A stretch of DNA of 64,000 nucleotides from assembly GCA_028023455.1 (NCBI GenBank), contig JAQFVV010006273.1:3420142-3484141 (forward strand). Direction: 5' to 3'. Positions 11,849 through 25,050 of this stretch are shown here, in pieces. A program made the translations under genes and the position numbers. The notes beneath the pieces are model-generated. The model saw only the letters and a list, made by a program, of their open reading frames with translations, made no database searches and had not been told where the DNA came from. The number at the start of each line of letters is the position of its first letter. The stretch's first letter is position 1. This stretch comes from Epiperipatus broadwayi (taxonomy: Eukaryota; Onychophora; Udeonychophora; Euonychophora; Peripatidae).

Positions 11849-11891
11849 GAAAAATATTGAAATTAAGAACAGTTCCAGCTTGATTGTTTTG

Positions 11892-11927
11892 GAGAGGCAT
11901 GATAAGATGCACTTGTCACCCTCTCTC
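11892..11927 (+). ncRNA. Conserved hairpin downstream of the TATA box, copy 1
   Basis: GAGAGGCATGATAAG and CTTGTCACCCTCTC flank the loop ATGCA. The stem includes a G-T wobble and internal mismatches but keeps the GAGAG/CTCTC base. The same structure with different stem sequence and the same GAYGCAC apex occurs in copies 2 and 3. Confidence 0.55.
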
Positions 11928-13490
11928 ACTTATTTAAAAGTGAAATACCTGTAGTACCAGGATTGAACCAGCTAAGGCCACCTTCAGATAGACCGGTCTT
12001 CAAATAAAGACTTCATGGAAATTGACACCAGGAACCGGGATTCTTGTACTTTAAGTTATGAACTGTAAAATTTAAAAGTAATTAAGAACTTTCATTAAGA
12101 TTTGACAAGCTTTTAATATTCAGCTAACCTAAATTTTAAAATGAACTTTTATCTGACTTTTAAGTTTTCAAAATAATTATTAATGTTTAATTTTTATACA
12201 TTTGAGTTTGCTAAAAATCATTTCCATTTTTTATTTTTATTAATATTTATTGTATAAAATATTTAAATGCATTAAATTTAAGTTGGGTATAGATGCTTGC
12301 ATAGATTTATTGATGTTTAATTGTTTTTGTTTTCATATTTGATTAAAATATATAGACATTCATTAAATAATGGTACCTTATGTTGAGTATCTAAAATGTA
12401 TTTATTCGGATGTCTTTTAAGTTACTGGTGTCAATGCAGCATCTTATGATGAATGCCATTGGGTTTCTTGTAAATTTCCCTCTGCAATTCCATCAACGAC
12501 TTTATATTTTGATCGTTTATGTTTATTTTGAAATGTTTTTAACCATGTAATCTATGTATCCGATCTATACTCAACATTAAAAAACAAACTTTTATAAAAT
12601 TCATCTGTGTGAAATTATATAAATGTTAAATTTAAGTCAGGCATGAATGGCTATATAGATTTGTAAAGTTATATTAATTAATTAAGGGAGGGTTAATCTT
12701 AGGTTATTTGTTTCATAGTTAGATTGGGTCAATGGATTGGATATATCGGTGTAATTAGTAAATGTAGTCTGAGGTCCGCTACATGCAGGATCACCATTAT
12801 ATGCTGCACACCCCCTTTTTTCCTATGGAAGGGGATAGTAAGATGGAAAATGCAGTCCCTTGCTACTGAGTTTTTTTTATTGTTCTTCTTGCCAGACAGA
12901 TGTAGCATTCCTGTACTGGACGAGAGTCAATGTCTTCTTTAAGCATGCTGTTCAAATGTACATTCCTGACAGTATGGTATTTGTGCCATTGTATTTCATG
13001 CTGCATTGAATACATCGATGTATCAGATGGATCAACAATAGTTTGACTGCGAACTTTTGGCCTAAGGTTAAATAAGGGATATAATATTTTCGTTACAAAT
13101 GCAATCTATGTAGCTAATTCATACTCGACAATCGTAAAAAAAAAAAATATTATTAAATTCATCTGTGCAGATGGTTGAAAATTTAAAATAATAATTTAAA
13201 TTTAAAAGTTAATATTAAAATCTAAAATAATAAATGTTATTCCTCAAATTTTAAATGATTATATATGTGCATTAATAAATGTTGTTTGTGTGTTAATTAC
13301 TGGCGGTGGCTTTTATTTTTTTATATTGAAGATATATTTTAAATAATTTATATTTTATAAATCTCTGCATCTCACTGAGCTAGTGGCTAGGGCTGACGGT
13401 CTTAATAAGTAAAAGTTGGATCTTTAACAGCATGTATCTGCCTACTCTATAAATTTTCTAGGTTCAACCATGACCATTATGATGTGTGCC

Positions 13491-13534
13491 TATATATATG
13501 CATATATATATATATATACTATATATATATATAT

Positions 13535-13568
<34 letters not shown>
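13491..13568. repeat. (TA)n microsatellite
   Basis: Interrupted (TA)n/(CATA) tract between the 2.1-kb repeat and a segment that starts TGTAACTC at about 13570. Confidence 0.9.
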
Positions 13569-13569
<1 letters not shown>

Positions 13570-13924
13570 CTGTAACTCTTCCCCAACACCAATACTACAT
13601 CACCTAAGAATAAATACCCAGTAACCAATTCTATTGATAATAGAATAAACTACTAATATGACTCTATTTTCAATTACTATTGAGTCTCTTAGAATACTGT
13701 CCAACTATAATTTAGCTCAGTGGGGACTACAGGTGTTTGTAGTATGAAAAATGCAAATAAAATACAAAAGTAAACATAATGCATCAATAAGAGTAAAATA
13801 TCTATTGGGTTTTGCAATAAATAGATAGTTGAAGTTAATAAAGTATCATTCATTTAAATTAACAAGTTATAGTTCAATATTATCTCCTCCCATCATCTAA
13901 ATGCACTAATCAATGTTTACTGGA

Positions 13925-14110
13925 AAATAAGCTTAAATTATATAAAACAAAGATGTGGTACTAATTGACATTAATCTATGATAAATTTAAATTAAGTAAA
14001 ACAAAGATGTAGCACTAATTAATTTTAGGCTATCACAATTTAAATTAAATAAAACAAAATATAGTACTAGCAAACTTTTACTGCGTAATAATTTTAAATT
14101 AAATAACTGA
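13925..14110. repeat. Degenerate ~60-bp tandem repeat
   Basis: TTTAAATTAAGTAAAACAAA followed by a GATGTAGCACTAAT-type block recurs about three times with drift. Confidence 0.6.
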
Positions 14111-14555
14111 ATCAATATCAACCTGGAAACAATAAGGAAATATCTCAAGGATTTTTACTACATAACTTATTCAAAAATAGTAGTTAGACAATGAAAGAAA
14201 TAGGGTATCTTTTCATTTCAAATCATCATCTAAATAATAACTAAGTCCACAAATTTTCCCAGAGGATCATCAAATAGTTAAGCATTTCATATAGTGTTTG
14301 GATCAAAAAAACAATAGAAGATCTGAACATGTTCATTATTAAGTTTATAAATTAGTGCAATCATATCATATTGGATATGTAAGTGTGTGTGGAAACTTAG
14401 AATACAAATGCATGTAAAAGAATGACTTTCAACAAGTTTTTAATAAAACATTTATTACATTATATAGTCAAATAAATATTTCATACTTCTATTTTACACA
14501 TGGGCTTGTTATTGTCTAATTCCAATATCCATGACTGAATAGATTAACATAAGAT

Positions 14556-14763
14556 TAATTAGCATTAAAGTAAACTTCCTTGTACTTTTATTTCAAATAT
14601 ATACATGTTAGTAACCAATTCTGATATACTTTATTAACACTCATTAACACTAACACTAGAATAATTAAATATAAAATTAAACTTCTTTGTACTCTTGCTT
14701 GAAATACACATATGCTATTAGCCAATTCTAACATTCTGTCACTCAAATCAGCACTGGGGTAAC
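14556..14763. repeat. Two-copy ~106-bp tandem repeat
   Basis: ACTTCCTTGTACTTTTATTT (about 14574) recurs as ACTTCTTTGTACTCTTGCTT (about 14680), followed in both by a TAGTAACCAATTCT/TAGCCAATTCT block. Confidence 0.65.
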
Positions 14764-16004
14764 TAAACATTAAATAATGCAATATGGATCTAAACATATG
14801 AGTTAGAGGTCATACTATCCTTCATAGATCAATTAAATAATTCTATTGACTAGCTGCACTTTCTTTCATTTTGTTTACTTATTCAAAATGATGAATTATT
14901 CTGAGGATTTGTTGATTTAAAATTTAAAATAAATTAGTATGATATGATCTGAAATATTTACCAAAACTTACAAATCAGTGATAGATTTCTTTCATATCTT
15001 CAGGATTAATAGTATTTAGTGCATGCTTCTGTATTACGTCACCTGTTATAATTAACACAGCTATATCCCCTCAGTTTGCTTATGAAGTTAAGAAATAAAA
15101 TATAATAAAGATGATGTCATAGACCAACCAACAACCCTAGCACCACTTCTACTTAGATGTTCCATAAAAGAAACCAATCCTACCCTTTACTTTTATTAGC
15201 AAACTACACTACACATAGCTATGAATATATGATGGGAAAACATTTCAAAATGGACACATGAGGGACAGAAGACTCTCTCAACTCTAATAATCTAAGCAAC
15301 ATAACATAGTGACTCCCTAACTTTACTCAGAGGTTCAATATTGGTGTGGATTTAGTCTCATCACTGAAAACAAGGGAAATACACTGCTTTACTTCATATA
15401 ACATAACTATCATAATACACAAATGCTCAATCTAGAAAATATAATCCACTCATAATAAGTATTTGAATAAACTAAGGGAGAGATATAATCATAAACGACT
15501 AAATCCATAAATTAAATTTTACCAATACCTCACTGGGAGTTTTCTAACTATAAATATTTAATGATAATAATACTGTTTTTCCTAAAAACTATAATTCTCT
15601 TGGAAAAATTATAAGCAATTTATTTAGTAACTAGTGTAAAATGTATTCAGTAAAAGTAGATGATTAGAGAATATATATTTTTGTAAGTTGAATTAATCTT
15701 TGTTAAGCTTAAAAAATCAAGAAAGTTAATGAACAATAAAAATAAATACAAAAAATATCTTTTTAAAAATAATTGTTATTTCTCTTTTTAGATTCTTAAT
15801 AAAGGGTCAAGGGTTCTTAGCTGATTATTAGGTATCTAAAGAGAGAATAGAAATTATTTTAATAAAGTTTATACATTCTTGTTTCTTATAATTACTTCTG
15901 GTGTTTATATATATAAATTATTAATCAATGTCTGTATTCCAATTATAATAAAATATATATAATTATTGTATTGTTTTGAATAATTATATATATATATATT
16001 GTAA

Positions 16005-16200
16005 TAGTCAGATAGTAATAATTATATATATATATATTGTAATAGTCAGATAGTATAGCTATTTTAACCAGATTCAGAGTTCAAACTTTATCACATTTTA
16101 AAATGACACCCAAGCAACTCACTCCCTTAATCTCACAAGAGATAAATTTTCTTAATGCAGCCTGGTGGTCAGGTAGAAGACTCCTTAGTTGTTATCATTA
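16005..16200 (+). mobile_element. tRNA-derived SINE, longer family, copy 1
   Basis: A tRNA-like head (TAGTATAGC, then TTTTAACC in anticodon-loop position, then GTTCAAAC as B box) is followed by a conserved body: AGCAACTCAC, CTCACAAGAG and CTTAATGCAGCCTGGTGGTC, then AGGTAGAA. Related copies are at 39510-39690 (plus) and 63300-63480 (minus). The AT-rich 5' junction, TATATATTGTAATAGTCAGATAG, is duplicated in tandem (about 15983-16052), possibly by replication slippage after insertion. Confidence 0.68.
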
Positions 16201-16941
16201 TTAATATATAGTTTTTTTTGTAATGCTCATACACATATCACACTGATGTCTAAATATTGTTGTTATTATTAACTTCTAGTTTATTTGTAATGCTCATATA
16301 ATATCATACTGATATCCAATTATTATTATTATTATTAACCCACAGTTTCTTTGCAATGCTCATTCACGTATTATACAGATATTTAAATCTTCTTGTGATT
16401 ATTAATTTCTAGTCATTTGTAATGCTCATACATGGGATCATAATGAGATCCAAATAATATTATTGTTATCCTATATCTTGTTGATGTTGTTATTAATAAA
16501 TTATGTATATTTATGTTTATACATTTGTCATGTCTTTTTCTGGTTCACCACATCCATCCAATTATACCACACTTGGTTAAATGATCCATGAGTCTATTCA
16601 AAACCCCTGAAGTAGATAAAGTGTAATTTAAGCATTGTCAAAGTATTAGGCTCTTATGGGAGCTGTGGGATATTTTAAATTAATTTAGTAATTGTAATTT
16701 ATGACTAAGGCTGAGTTTGAATCTGTAAAATCCTTGTTTTACCCTGACCACTGGGACCGAAAGAAAATGATTACCATTTGTAGCATCAGGAACATTGATT
16801 GGATAGTGGAGATTTTGGATCACTAGCAAATAGGTTAAAGCTTAGTATTGCTCTGCGACTATCATATCCCGAACATGCTGGGTTTGAAGTACTTTTGCTG
16901 GGTCTCTGAATTTTGTTGACTGAACACATGATACTGACCGT

Positions 16942-16946
<5 letters not shown>
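16201..16946. other. Unclassified repeat ending CCGTTAC at (TA)n
   Basis: 16201-16500 contains a short motif, GTAATGCTCAT, repeated four times at about 55-65-bp spacing. The segment ends GACCGTTAC at 16945 against (TA)n, the same end as the 2.1-kb repeat family (CCCGTTAC at 25015), so another member or relative probably ends here. No coding. Confidence 0.45.

Positions 16947-16982
<36 letters not shown>
16947..16982. repeat. (TA)n microsatellite
   Basis: Pure (TA)n at the left outer edge of the Gypsy element. It hides any target duplication. Confidence 0.95.
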
Positions 16983-16985
<3 letters not shown>

Positions 16986-18828
16986 TACCAGATGAAAAGA
17001 TTTTTCTTATACTGACCATAAGGGTACCACTAATTTAAAAATCTGACCTAGACATTTATTTTAAGAGTGGACAAAATATATAAACATGAATGTGCCAGAC
17101 TAGTTCAATTAAGCAAATGAGATATTATGTTTTAATCTAAAAGCTGGAAAGGTAGCAACAGAAAACAAAATCAACCAAGTAAAATGAATAAATATTTTAT
17201 TAGTAGTATGATTAAATAAACCCAAATCTAGATAAAAAAAACTTTAAAATCAACTTAAAACATACTACTCATACATTCATCAAAACTAAAATATTTTAAT
17301 ATGGTCTACAGAGTAATTTCCTGTGCATGATATAATTATATTGGGAAAAATGCAAAAATACTGACAGTAGCAAAAGTACTAGTAAGTATTCAGTGATCTC
17401 ACATGAATAAAGAGGATTAGCTTTTTGCTTATAACCAATAGTAATCATAAATCTCCATATTTGATATTTCTTAGAGCTTATGCTGAAACAGGAGAAATGG
17501 AAAGATAGATTCCAAAACATTAACTTTAAGAAACAAAACAAGAGCAATGAAACTTGTTGTTTTCAATCACTTGATCTCTACAGAGTGAGACAGGTTGGAG
17601 CACACAATCTTTCTATTAAATGAGTTAAAATGATCATACATGCCCCTAATAAATGAAGTGGAAGCTCAAAGGAATAAAACTAAATATTATTATATTTTAT
17701 AATAGTATATTGCAAATAATTGTAGTTTCTCAACATGAGGCAGACTAATAACAAAATGGGTCAGAGCCAGAAGCTAATTGAAATAGCCTGTAATATTCAG
17801 ACTGCTCTCTATAAATAAAGGAATGTGAGATTACAATTAAGATTATACTACCTTATTTACTAAGATTTGAATAAAACTTATAGTATTGCTTTGAAACTAG
17901 AACTCATTTAAGAGAAAAATATTAATGCACAGAAAGCAAATTACACATAATAAAAAAAACTTGAAACGTATATTTTTAAAGAAAACAAATTTAAGACAAT
18001 AAAATTATTTAAATTGTAGAGCGTAAGGTACCTTAAAAAATTAGTTAAATGCTAGTGTACTAGGCTTGTTGAGCATGGTCCCTTGATCTGGATTCTGATG
18101 GCAGGCTTGTGTAAGTCATTTAGTGGTTTCTATGTCCTTAATGGCCACAGAGGGAGCACTAATCTGCCCTCGTGGAAAACTTAGCTACCATAGTATGAGA
18201 AAATATCCTTGCAGTAAGTTTAGTGTTCCTTCTAAGTAGAATAATTGAAGGTTCAGCTTTCTTTTAGAATATTCAGGAATCCTTTCAGAGTTTTTGCAGG
18301 AACAGTTTATACAAATATCATTGGTGGTGCAAGTATAATACAATAGCCTGATTAGACCTTTTATAGAAAAATATTTCATATCTATCTGGACCAATTACAA
18401 AACTTTTTCTCTTTTTTTTTTTAATTAAAATTTATAAAAATTTTCATCTAATTAACAATAGCTATGCAATTAGAGAAAAGAAATTGCCTTTTACAGATCT
18501 AAGAATTAACAAATCAAAAATTATTTTATTTCTTTAATTAGTTATTCTTATCAATCTAAATCTGAGAGACAATTTATTTATACAAGACACATTTACATAA
18601 AAAAAAAAAACTAATCTTAGTTTGTTTGTTTTTTAAATTAAATACTAAATATAGCTGTGGGGTTAAAATATAATTCCCATGTACATACATGTATATTTAT
18701 ACAAACATATAAAAAAAAAAACTTTTAATCAAGTTTTACAAACAAAATTGAACTTATAAAAATTTATTCTCTTTTCTTCACCCCTATAAAACTTCAACTT
18801 TGTAATGGGGTTTTAAGCAGCAATTACA
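16980..18828 (-). repeat. 3' LTR of Gypsy element 1
   Basis: In minus orientation it starts TGTAATTGCTGCTTAAAAC at 18828, preceded by the purine-rich CCAGAGAGGCAGT (polypurine tract candidate), and ends near 16980. It is collinear with 28425-30420, for example at ACTAGGCTTGTTGAG, CCTTGATCTGGATTCTGATG and CATTTATTTTAAGARTGG. Confidence 0.82.
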
Positions 18829-18962
18829 ACTGCCTCTCTGGCATAAAAAAAATCTTAACTGATTTTGCTCTGCTTACCAGTCACAAGTTTTTCCTAAGTC
18901 TGTCTTTCCCTTTCATTTTCCCTGAGTTTGATTCCTTAAGTCTACCTGCTATATCATATCTT

Positions 18963-19620
18963 TTAATTGGCCAGCCTAAGGCTCCATGCATAATAAGATC
19001 CATAAATCCCATGCTCATCTTCCAATACAAAGGCATTCAGACTACTTTTCCTTTGTATAGTAAAAGGTTCATCATATACTGGAAAAAATTTCTTATATTG
19101 ATGTTGGGTTGAATTGCTGATGTGAGGTGATTTTACAAAATCCAAGTCTCCTACCTTGAATCTACATGGTCATTGATTTCCCCTCTTTACAGGTAGTTTA
19201 GCCATATGTTTCAACTTTATTCAAGCCTTTCTTTTATCCATTTTTTATCAATTTTCTCCCAATCTACAGGAAAGAGTCTTTATCAGCATTGGATAATTCT
19301 GTCCAAAATGTAATATGATGGCTGCAAATCCTGTACATTCATTCTGTGTCCAATTTGTGTAATTAGTGACATTTTCTGTCTGATTTACCGATTCACGATG
19401 TTTTTTTGCTAACATAAAGCCAAAATAAAATGGTTTAACTCCTTCATGACTCTCTCACAGTGGTTAGATTGAGGCTTACAAATAGATGTTAATACATGTT
19501 GAATGACCTATTGCTGAATTCACTTTTTCTAGTGATAAGATTTATAGTGTCCCATGGACTGTAAGTATCATCTGGGGCTTACCAATTTTAGAAACTGATG
19601 CTCCCACAAGATCCATATAT
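18963..19620 (-). pseudogene. Gypsy element 1 integrase: catalytic core end and C-terminal domain
   Basis: Minus strand: PQSNHCERVMKELNHFI (about 19445-19495) matches the segment around the catalytic Glu of Gypsy integrases (PQSNPxERVMRE). Upstream TVHGT stands where the second Asp (DHGTQF) is expected, so that residue is lost. The C-terminal part at 18963-19145 has FFPVYDEPFTI and LEDEHG, the usual small domain after the core (K-F-x-x-Y-E-G-P-F...L-x-D-x-x-G). Confidence 0.8.
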
Positions 19621-19839
19621 ATATATTGTAACCAGTTGGCTCACATAGCATACACTAATATAGTGTATGTGCATATATATATATGTGTGTAAAATAAAGG
19701 AAAAGTAGAAATGAACACAGACAAAAATTATAATAGATATTTTCTACATTTACTGAAATAGAAATAAATAAATAATAACTCTGATTTAAAATATTGTTTT
19801 ATAAATTAAATTTTTAAAAGGTCTGAATAAATATATTGT

Positions 19840-19861
19840 ATTATTATTATTATTATTCTGA

Positions 19862-19950
<89 letters not shown>
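19840..19950. repeat. (ATT)n microsatellite
   Basis: Two ATT tracts separated by a short CTGATTTTT interruption. Confidence 0.97.
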
Positions 19951-19951
<1 letters not shown>

Positions 19952-22840
19952 TGATTTTGAAATGTAAAAACACCATACTTAACACCATACTTATTTTTGG
20001 AATTTTTTAATTAATTAAACAAATTTTTTATCTATTAAAAATCCCCTAAGTAAAAAACATGTATATAGATTCCAAGGAATTAGAGAGATAAAAATAAAAT
20101 TCTGTTTTTAATCAAGGTGTTGTTATAACACCTCAGATGATTTTATAAAAAGAGCTGATAAAAAATATCAGCCAGTCTAGATAGTGATTTTGAAAAGAAC
20201 AGTTCTGCTTGCAGTTTTGTAAGAGTTGGTCAGAAGAGTTTTTAATATTTTAAGCAATGACCAACTAGGCCAACTGCAAAGTCTGGATAATGATTTTTAA
20301 GAGAGCAGTCTGAATAGTATCTTTTTTTTCCAAGGGCTCAACAGAACAGCTTGGTTACTAAAATTTTTTGAGTAAGTAGCAGCAATTAGCTGACTATAAT
20401 GGATAGCTGCAGTTTGTTGTTGGCTGTAGCAGAGAGTTAGCAGAATAGCTACCATGAATTGATACAGCTGAAGGCAGGACATTAGATTTAGAAGCTACTA
20501 ATATTTCCTTCTCAGGAGTTTGAATTCACTTGGAGAAAATGACCCACTTCTTTGTGCTGTAATTCATAGTCTTAAACAGAGAGGATAGTTGCTTCTCTAA
20601 AATTTATTAAACCAAGACAGCTGCTTACCTGGAATAATTCTAGATAGAAAGTGACCAACTACATATCAAGAGTTTACATGGATTGCATATCTTTACATGA
20701 TGATGACAACAAACATGGATTATATTTTTCTAATGGACCAAAAGAACCAGCTTGATAAATAAATAATTATATAGATACTGACTATCTAAAGGCAGAGAAG
20801 AACAGATAAAAATATATACAGCTATGGTGAGTAGAGTTATATATAATAATGAAATTTTAAATAATTTCTTTGAAGGTGATGCATGAATTTGTACTTTTTA
20901 TGTTTATGGTGGGTGTATGGTTGAGCAGGTCTGTGTGGATGCAATGTGTTTATGGAGCTTCGAAGTATATGCTCAGCACTATCTAGACCTAGATATTGAG
21001 CTCCCAGGGTAGTCCAGCAGTGTATATGTAGGCCTCATAAATAGGCCTTGGTCTCATGAATAGACCTCTTCTAAAGTCCCTAAGACTCACAAGAGATGAG
21101 CAGGGCTGACTCAGTGCCTGATATTTTTTTCTGGATACTATTTCTTGTGGATGATCTGTCTAGGTACTTAGAAGAGGCAGTGCTTAAAAATGAGGTATTT
21201 TCTTGCAACATCATGGGGCATTGTGTACTTAGTCCATGCTTGGCTGTCCACTTTTCATGGCATGAAGAGCTGCACTTCACGTATTCACTTTTCCTCTCTC
21301 ACCTTGCCTACTTCATCAGCATTAACTAATCAAGCAGAAAGACATTTTGAAATTTAAATTTTCTTAATTCTATGAAACGATTTTATCTTTTCTTTATTGA
21401 AAAAAAAAAGAGAGACATTTTAAATCAATCAACAATCCTCTGTCAAAAATTTGATAGTACTTGTTTCAAGGAAAAAAGACTATTCAGCAAAGAGAATTAA
21501 ATTGTGAGAATAATCTGTAATAATTTTATTGTGATAAATACTAATGTTATGTAGATAAATCAATATATTTCATGTCTGTGCAAATTATATAAATATGCGT
21601 TTCAGTAAACCTACTATGTAAAATGTATTTCATTTAACTGAAACTTGAAACTTTAATCATTTATTGTATTTTTATATAATTTAAGATTTTGATAATTATT
21701 TTATAGCAAGTCAAATAGGTTATTTCATGCACACACATGTATATGTGCATATATTGTCAATTATAACACATATGTAAATTTTAATCATTTTTTGATGTTA
21801 TTGAATATCAATTGAAATAGATTAATTATATATTATAAATCGTGTCTGTGTGCACATATATGTAAATTAATGTAATAATTTGAATTTTGAATAGCAATTA
21901 TGTAAATCACAAATGTAATAATTATTTTTTGTGAAATTAAAATGTCTTCATCATATATTATAAAACGCACATCTGTGTACGGATATATATATATATATGC
22001 ATTATAAAAACTAATTAAGAAATAATGCAATTGATGTAATAACTTTAGTTGTGTATATAATTTTGTATACTTTTCAAAATCAGAACCCTTATAAGACCTT
22101 AATCATTTATTTTTTTGTTATTACTAAACTTGTATTTAATTGTTAAAAATTGTTTTTATCATCTCTTGGTCGCATACAGTAATAGAGCTTGTGTTCCTGA
22201 GCTAGATTTGAACATGGATAAATGGGAATGTGTTTAGTGCTTTGGGCATCCAGAGATGATCAATCATCATCCTGGTTGGTGCAAAAGAGGAGACTCTTTA
22301 AAGCCCATGCACTATCTTTTATTTTACTTTAGTCTTATTAAAAATTTAAGTTTATAGTTGGCCAGTACTTAAGTGGTGAGAGCATTGATGATGATCAGCA
22401 TGTTTTAAATGTCCCAGCATTATTGTTTTGATTTCTGATTACTGTGTATTTTTAATGGATGAGCACTAAGCTGGTGCATCCAAATCATGTTATATAATTG
22501 CTCAAGCTGGCAAAGGCTCAATAGTTATCCTGGTCTACAGAAGACTCATTTCCAATCCATTCACAAGATTGACTGCTGATTTATATTTTTTATTGTTCAA
22601 ATCCAGCCACAAGATGGACTGTTGATTTATTGAACTAATTTGTTTATTCCCATCAAGGATGATGATGGATGGTTATTTCTCTCAAGTATTTACTTGTACT
22701 TATTTTTTTAAAATGATAATGCTGATGGTTAATTATGCTTGTAGTTGCTTTTCTGAGTTAGCTTCTGATCTCTCAATGATCTCTCACAATGTTCACAGAG
22801 ATTTTCTAATCTCATACTCTTATAGAATATTATATTACTT
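19951..22840. other. Unclassified non-coding segment of the nested insertion
   Basis: Moderately complex sequence without a recognisable ORF; overlapping open frames on both strands at 21080-21330 have no family resemblance. A weak tRNA-like stretch is at about 22370-22440 (AAGTGGTGAGAGCA as A box, TTGTTTTGATTTCTG as B box), perhaps an old SINE head. Confidence 0.35.
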
Positions 22841-22848
22841 ATATATAC

Positions 22849-25012
22849 TGTAACGATATATAAATATGTCATTACATTAATTTAAAATAAAAAACTTAAA
22901 AGTTCGCAAATAAAAGTAAAAAACTAAACGCTAAAATTAAAATGTTTGTTAAATGTATATACATTCGCACAGATGCCAAACTTTAAAAATATTTTTTAAA
23001 AAAAAAAAACAAATAAGTATTTGAACGTACTTTTTTATAAAAAAAAGTACAAGATTTAAAAATAAAAACAGGTATTAATTAATGTAATCTGTAAATGGAA
23101 ATGATTGTTTATGAATTATCGCAAACCAAACTGGCCCTTGGGCTCTATTATAATTAGAATGATCTGATGAAAGATAGATAAGAAAATAAAGAGAAATTAG
23201 CTTGACCAATGGAAGCACTAAGCCTTGGCTCGGACCCTAACGAAAGTGATGGATTAGTGACGTTTTGTTGATTGAATCCATGTGGATAATATAAAAAGGG
23301 AAATACAGTTTTTTCGGACAGTTCCAGCATTGTGTGTTTGAGAGTTGTGGTAGGACGCACATACCACACTCTCTATTTAAAAAAAAAGAAAAAGGAAAAG
23401 ACTGTGATACCTTGAACCAGCTATTGCCATCTCCAGAACATTACCTTCCAATGGAGGCGTCGCGGGAATTAAAAATAGGAACCTGGACTCTTCTACCATA
23501 AGCTATATGAAATGAACAATTATTAAACTCAATTAAGAACTTTCGTCAAGTTTTACAAATTGATAAACAAGCCAACTTAAATGTTAAAACGGACTCTTAT
23601 CTGACTTTTATAAGTTTTTAAATCAAATTAATAATGGTTAATTTTATATGTTTTCCGATTGATAAACATCATTTCCATTTTTTTTTCTTATTATAAAGAT
23701 TATTTAAATGCATGAAATTTAAGTTGTTTATAGACGCTTGCATGGATTCGTTTGCGGTTAATTATATTTTGGTTTTCATATTTGATCAAAATATATAGAC
23801 ATTCGATAAATAATGATACCTTACGGTGAGTATCTAAAATGTATTTATTCGGATGTCTTTTAAGTTATTGGTGACAATGCAAGTATCTTATGGTGAATAC
23901 TATTGGGTTACGTATAAATTTCCCTCCGCAATTGTCAGTAATCAATAATTTTGTATTTTGATCGTTTATGTTGATTTTGAAATGTTTTTGACCATGGAAT
24001 CTATGTAATTGATCTATACCCAACATTTTTAAACAAATCTGTGCGAACGTATCTAAATGTTAGACTTAAGTCGGGCGTGAATGGTTTATATAGATTTGTA
24101 AAGCTATATTAGGGAAGGGAAATCTTAGGTTATTTGTTTCGTAGTTAAATTGGGTCAATGGATTGGATATATTGGTGTAATTTAGTAGATGTAGTACAGA
24201 TTCGCTACGGGCAGAATCGCTTCATACGCCGCACCCTCCCGTTTTGCCTATGGAAGGAATTATAAGACGAAGAACGCAGTTCCTTTCTATGGAGTTTCTT
24301 TTTATTGCTCTTCTTCGCAGATAGATGTAATATTTATTCCTATCTGATGAGAGGCAATTTCTTCTCTTAACTTTTTGGTGCTGCCGTATTTCGTATTACA
24401 TTGAATGCATCGATATATCAGATGAATTGATGCCAGTTTGGCTGCGACTTTAGCCTAAGGTTAAATAGAGATAGAATGTTTTATTTTCAAATGCAAATCT
24501 ATGTAGTCTATTCATACTTGACCATCTAAATAAAATATTAAACTCATTGAAATTTATGCAAATGTACAATTAAAGAGTAATATAAAAATCTAAAAATGTT
24601 AAACCTATTCCTCGACTTTAGAATGATTTTATATATGCGTAAATAAATATTTTTATGTGTTAATTTCTGGCAGTGGCTTTTATTTATTGATATTTAAGAT
24701 ATAAATTAAGATATAGATTTTTATCTCTGTGTCTCCACTGAGCTAGTGACTTGGGCTAACGATCTGAATATTTAAATAAAGTGGAATCTTAACAGCGCGT
24801 ATCTGCCTACTCTATAAATTTTTCTAGGTTTAAATGCCTAGATGGCACCTTGTAGAGCAGATATCGTAGTTTGCGGTTAGATTCGATCTCCACTTATTTT
24901 CAATCATTATAATACTTTTAGAAATTATTGAGTTTGCATTAATCTGGGAGTAATGATGATTTTCCATAACCCCAGGTTCACTCTATTTCCACTCATGCCT
25001 ACCCCATCCCGT

Positions 25013-25015
<3 letters not shown>
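22849..25015 (+). mobile_element. 2.1-kb LTR-like repeat family, copy 2 (most complete)
   Basis: Starts TGTAACGATAT after (TA)n and ends CCCGTTAC before (TA)n, so the ends are inverted (GTAACG...CGTTAC). It is collinear with copy 1 throughout. A TATA-like ATATAAAAAG at about 23289 precedes the conserved hairpin at 23340-23373. No coding. Flanking (TA)n on both sides prevents reading the target duplication. Confidence 0.78.
23340..23373 (+). ncRNA. Conserved hairpin downstream of the TATA box, copy 2
   Basis: GAGAGTTGTGGTA pairs with TACCACACTCTC (one bulge) around GGACGCACA. The stem sequence differs from copies 1 and 3 while pairing is kept; the apex GACGCAC matches GATGCAC in the others. 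Confidence 0.65.

Positions 25016-25050
<35 letters not shown>
25016..25050. repeat. (TA)n microsatellite
   Basis: Pure (TA)n between the 2.1-kb repeat copy 2 and the right part of the Gypsy element 1 integrase region. Confidence 0.95.

Larger units (their letters stand above)
11429..13490 (+). mobile_element. 2.1-kb LTR-like repeat family, copy 1
   Basis: Begins TGTAACGG with a short palindrome (TGTAACGG then CCGTTACA after 6 nt), directly after (TA)n. It is collinear with the copies at 22849-25015 (plus) and 47195-49310 (minus) and with a truncated copy at 42297-42692. Shared blocks include GCAAACTAGCYCTTGGGGCTC, GGGTCAATGGATTGGATATA and CTATGGAAGG. It has a TATA-like TATAAAAG at 11841-11848 followed by a conserved hairpin, but no open frame of substance. 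The TG... start, promoter-like core and lack of coding suggest a solo LTR or a non-autonomous element; the choice is open. The 3' end is lost into (TA)n at about 13490. Confidence 0.72.
13569..16004. other. AT-rich interspersed DNA without coding
   Basis: It begins TGTAAC right after (TA)n, like other elements in this window, but I cannot define its far end. It holds two small tandem repeats, listed separately. No open frame here resembles a known protein. Confidence 0.45.

Noticed and set aside
16786-17019. 77-residue minus-strand frame with an (IY)n run; also 19806-19988 and 61491-61676
   Set aside because: Translations of (TA)n and (ATT)n microsatellites.
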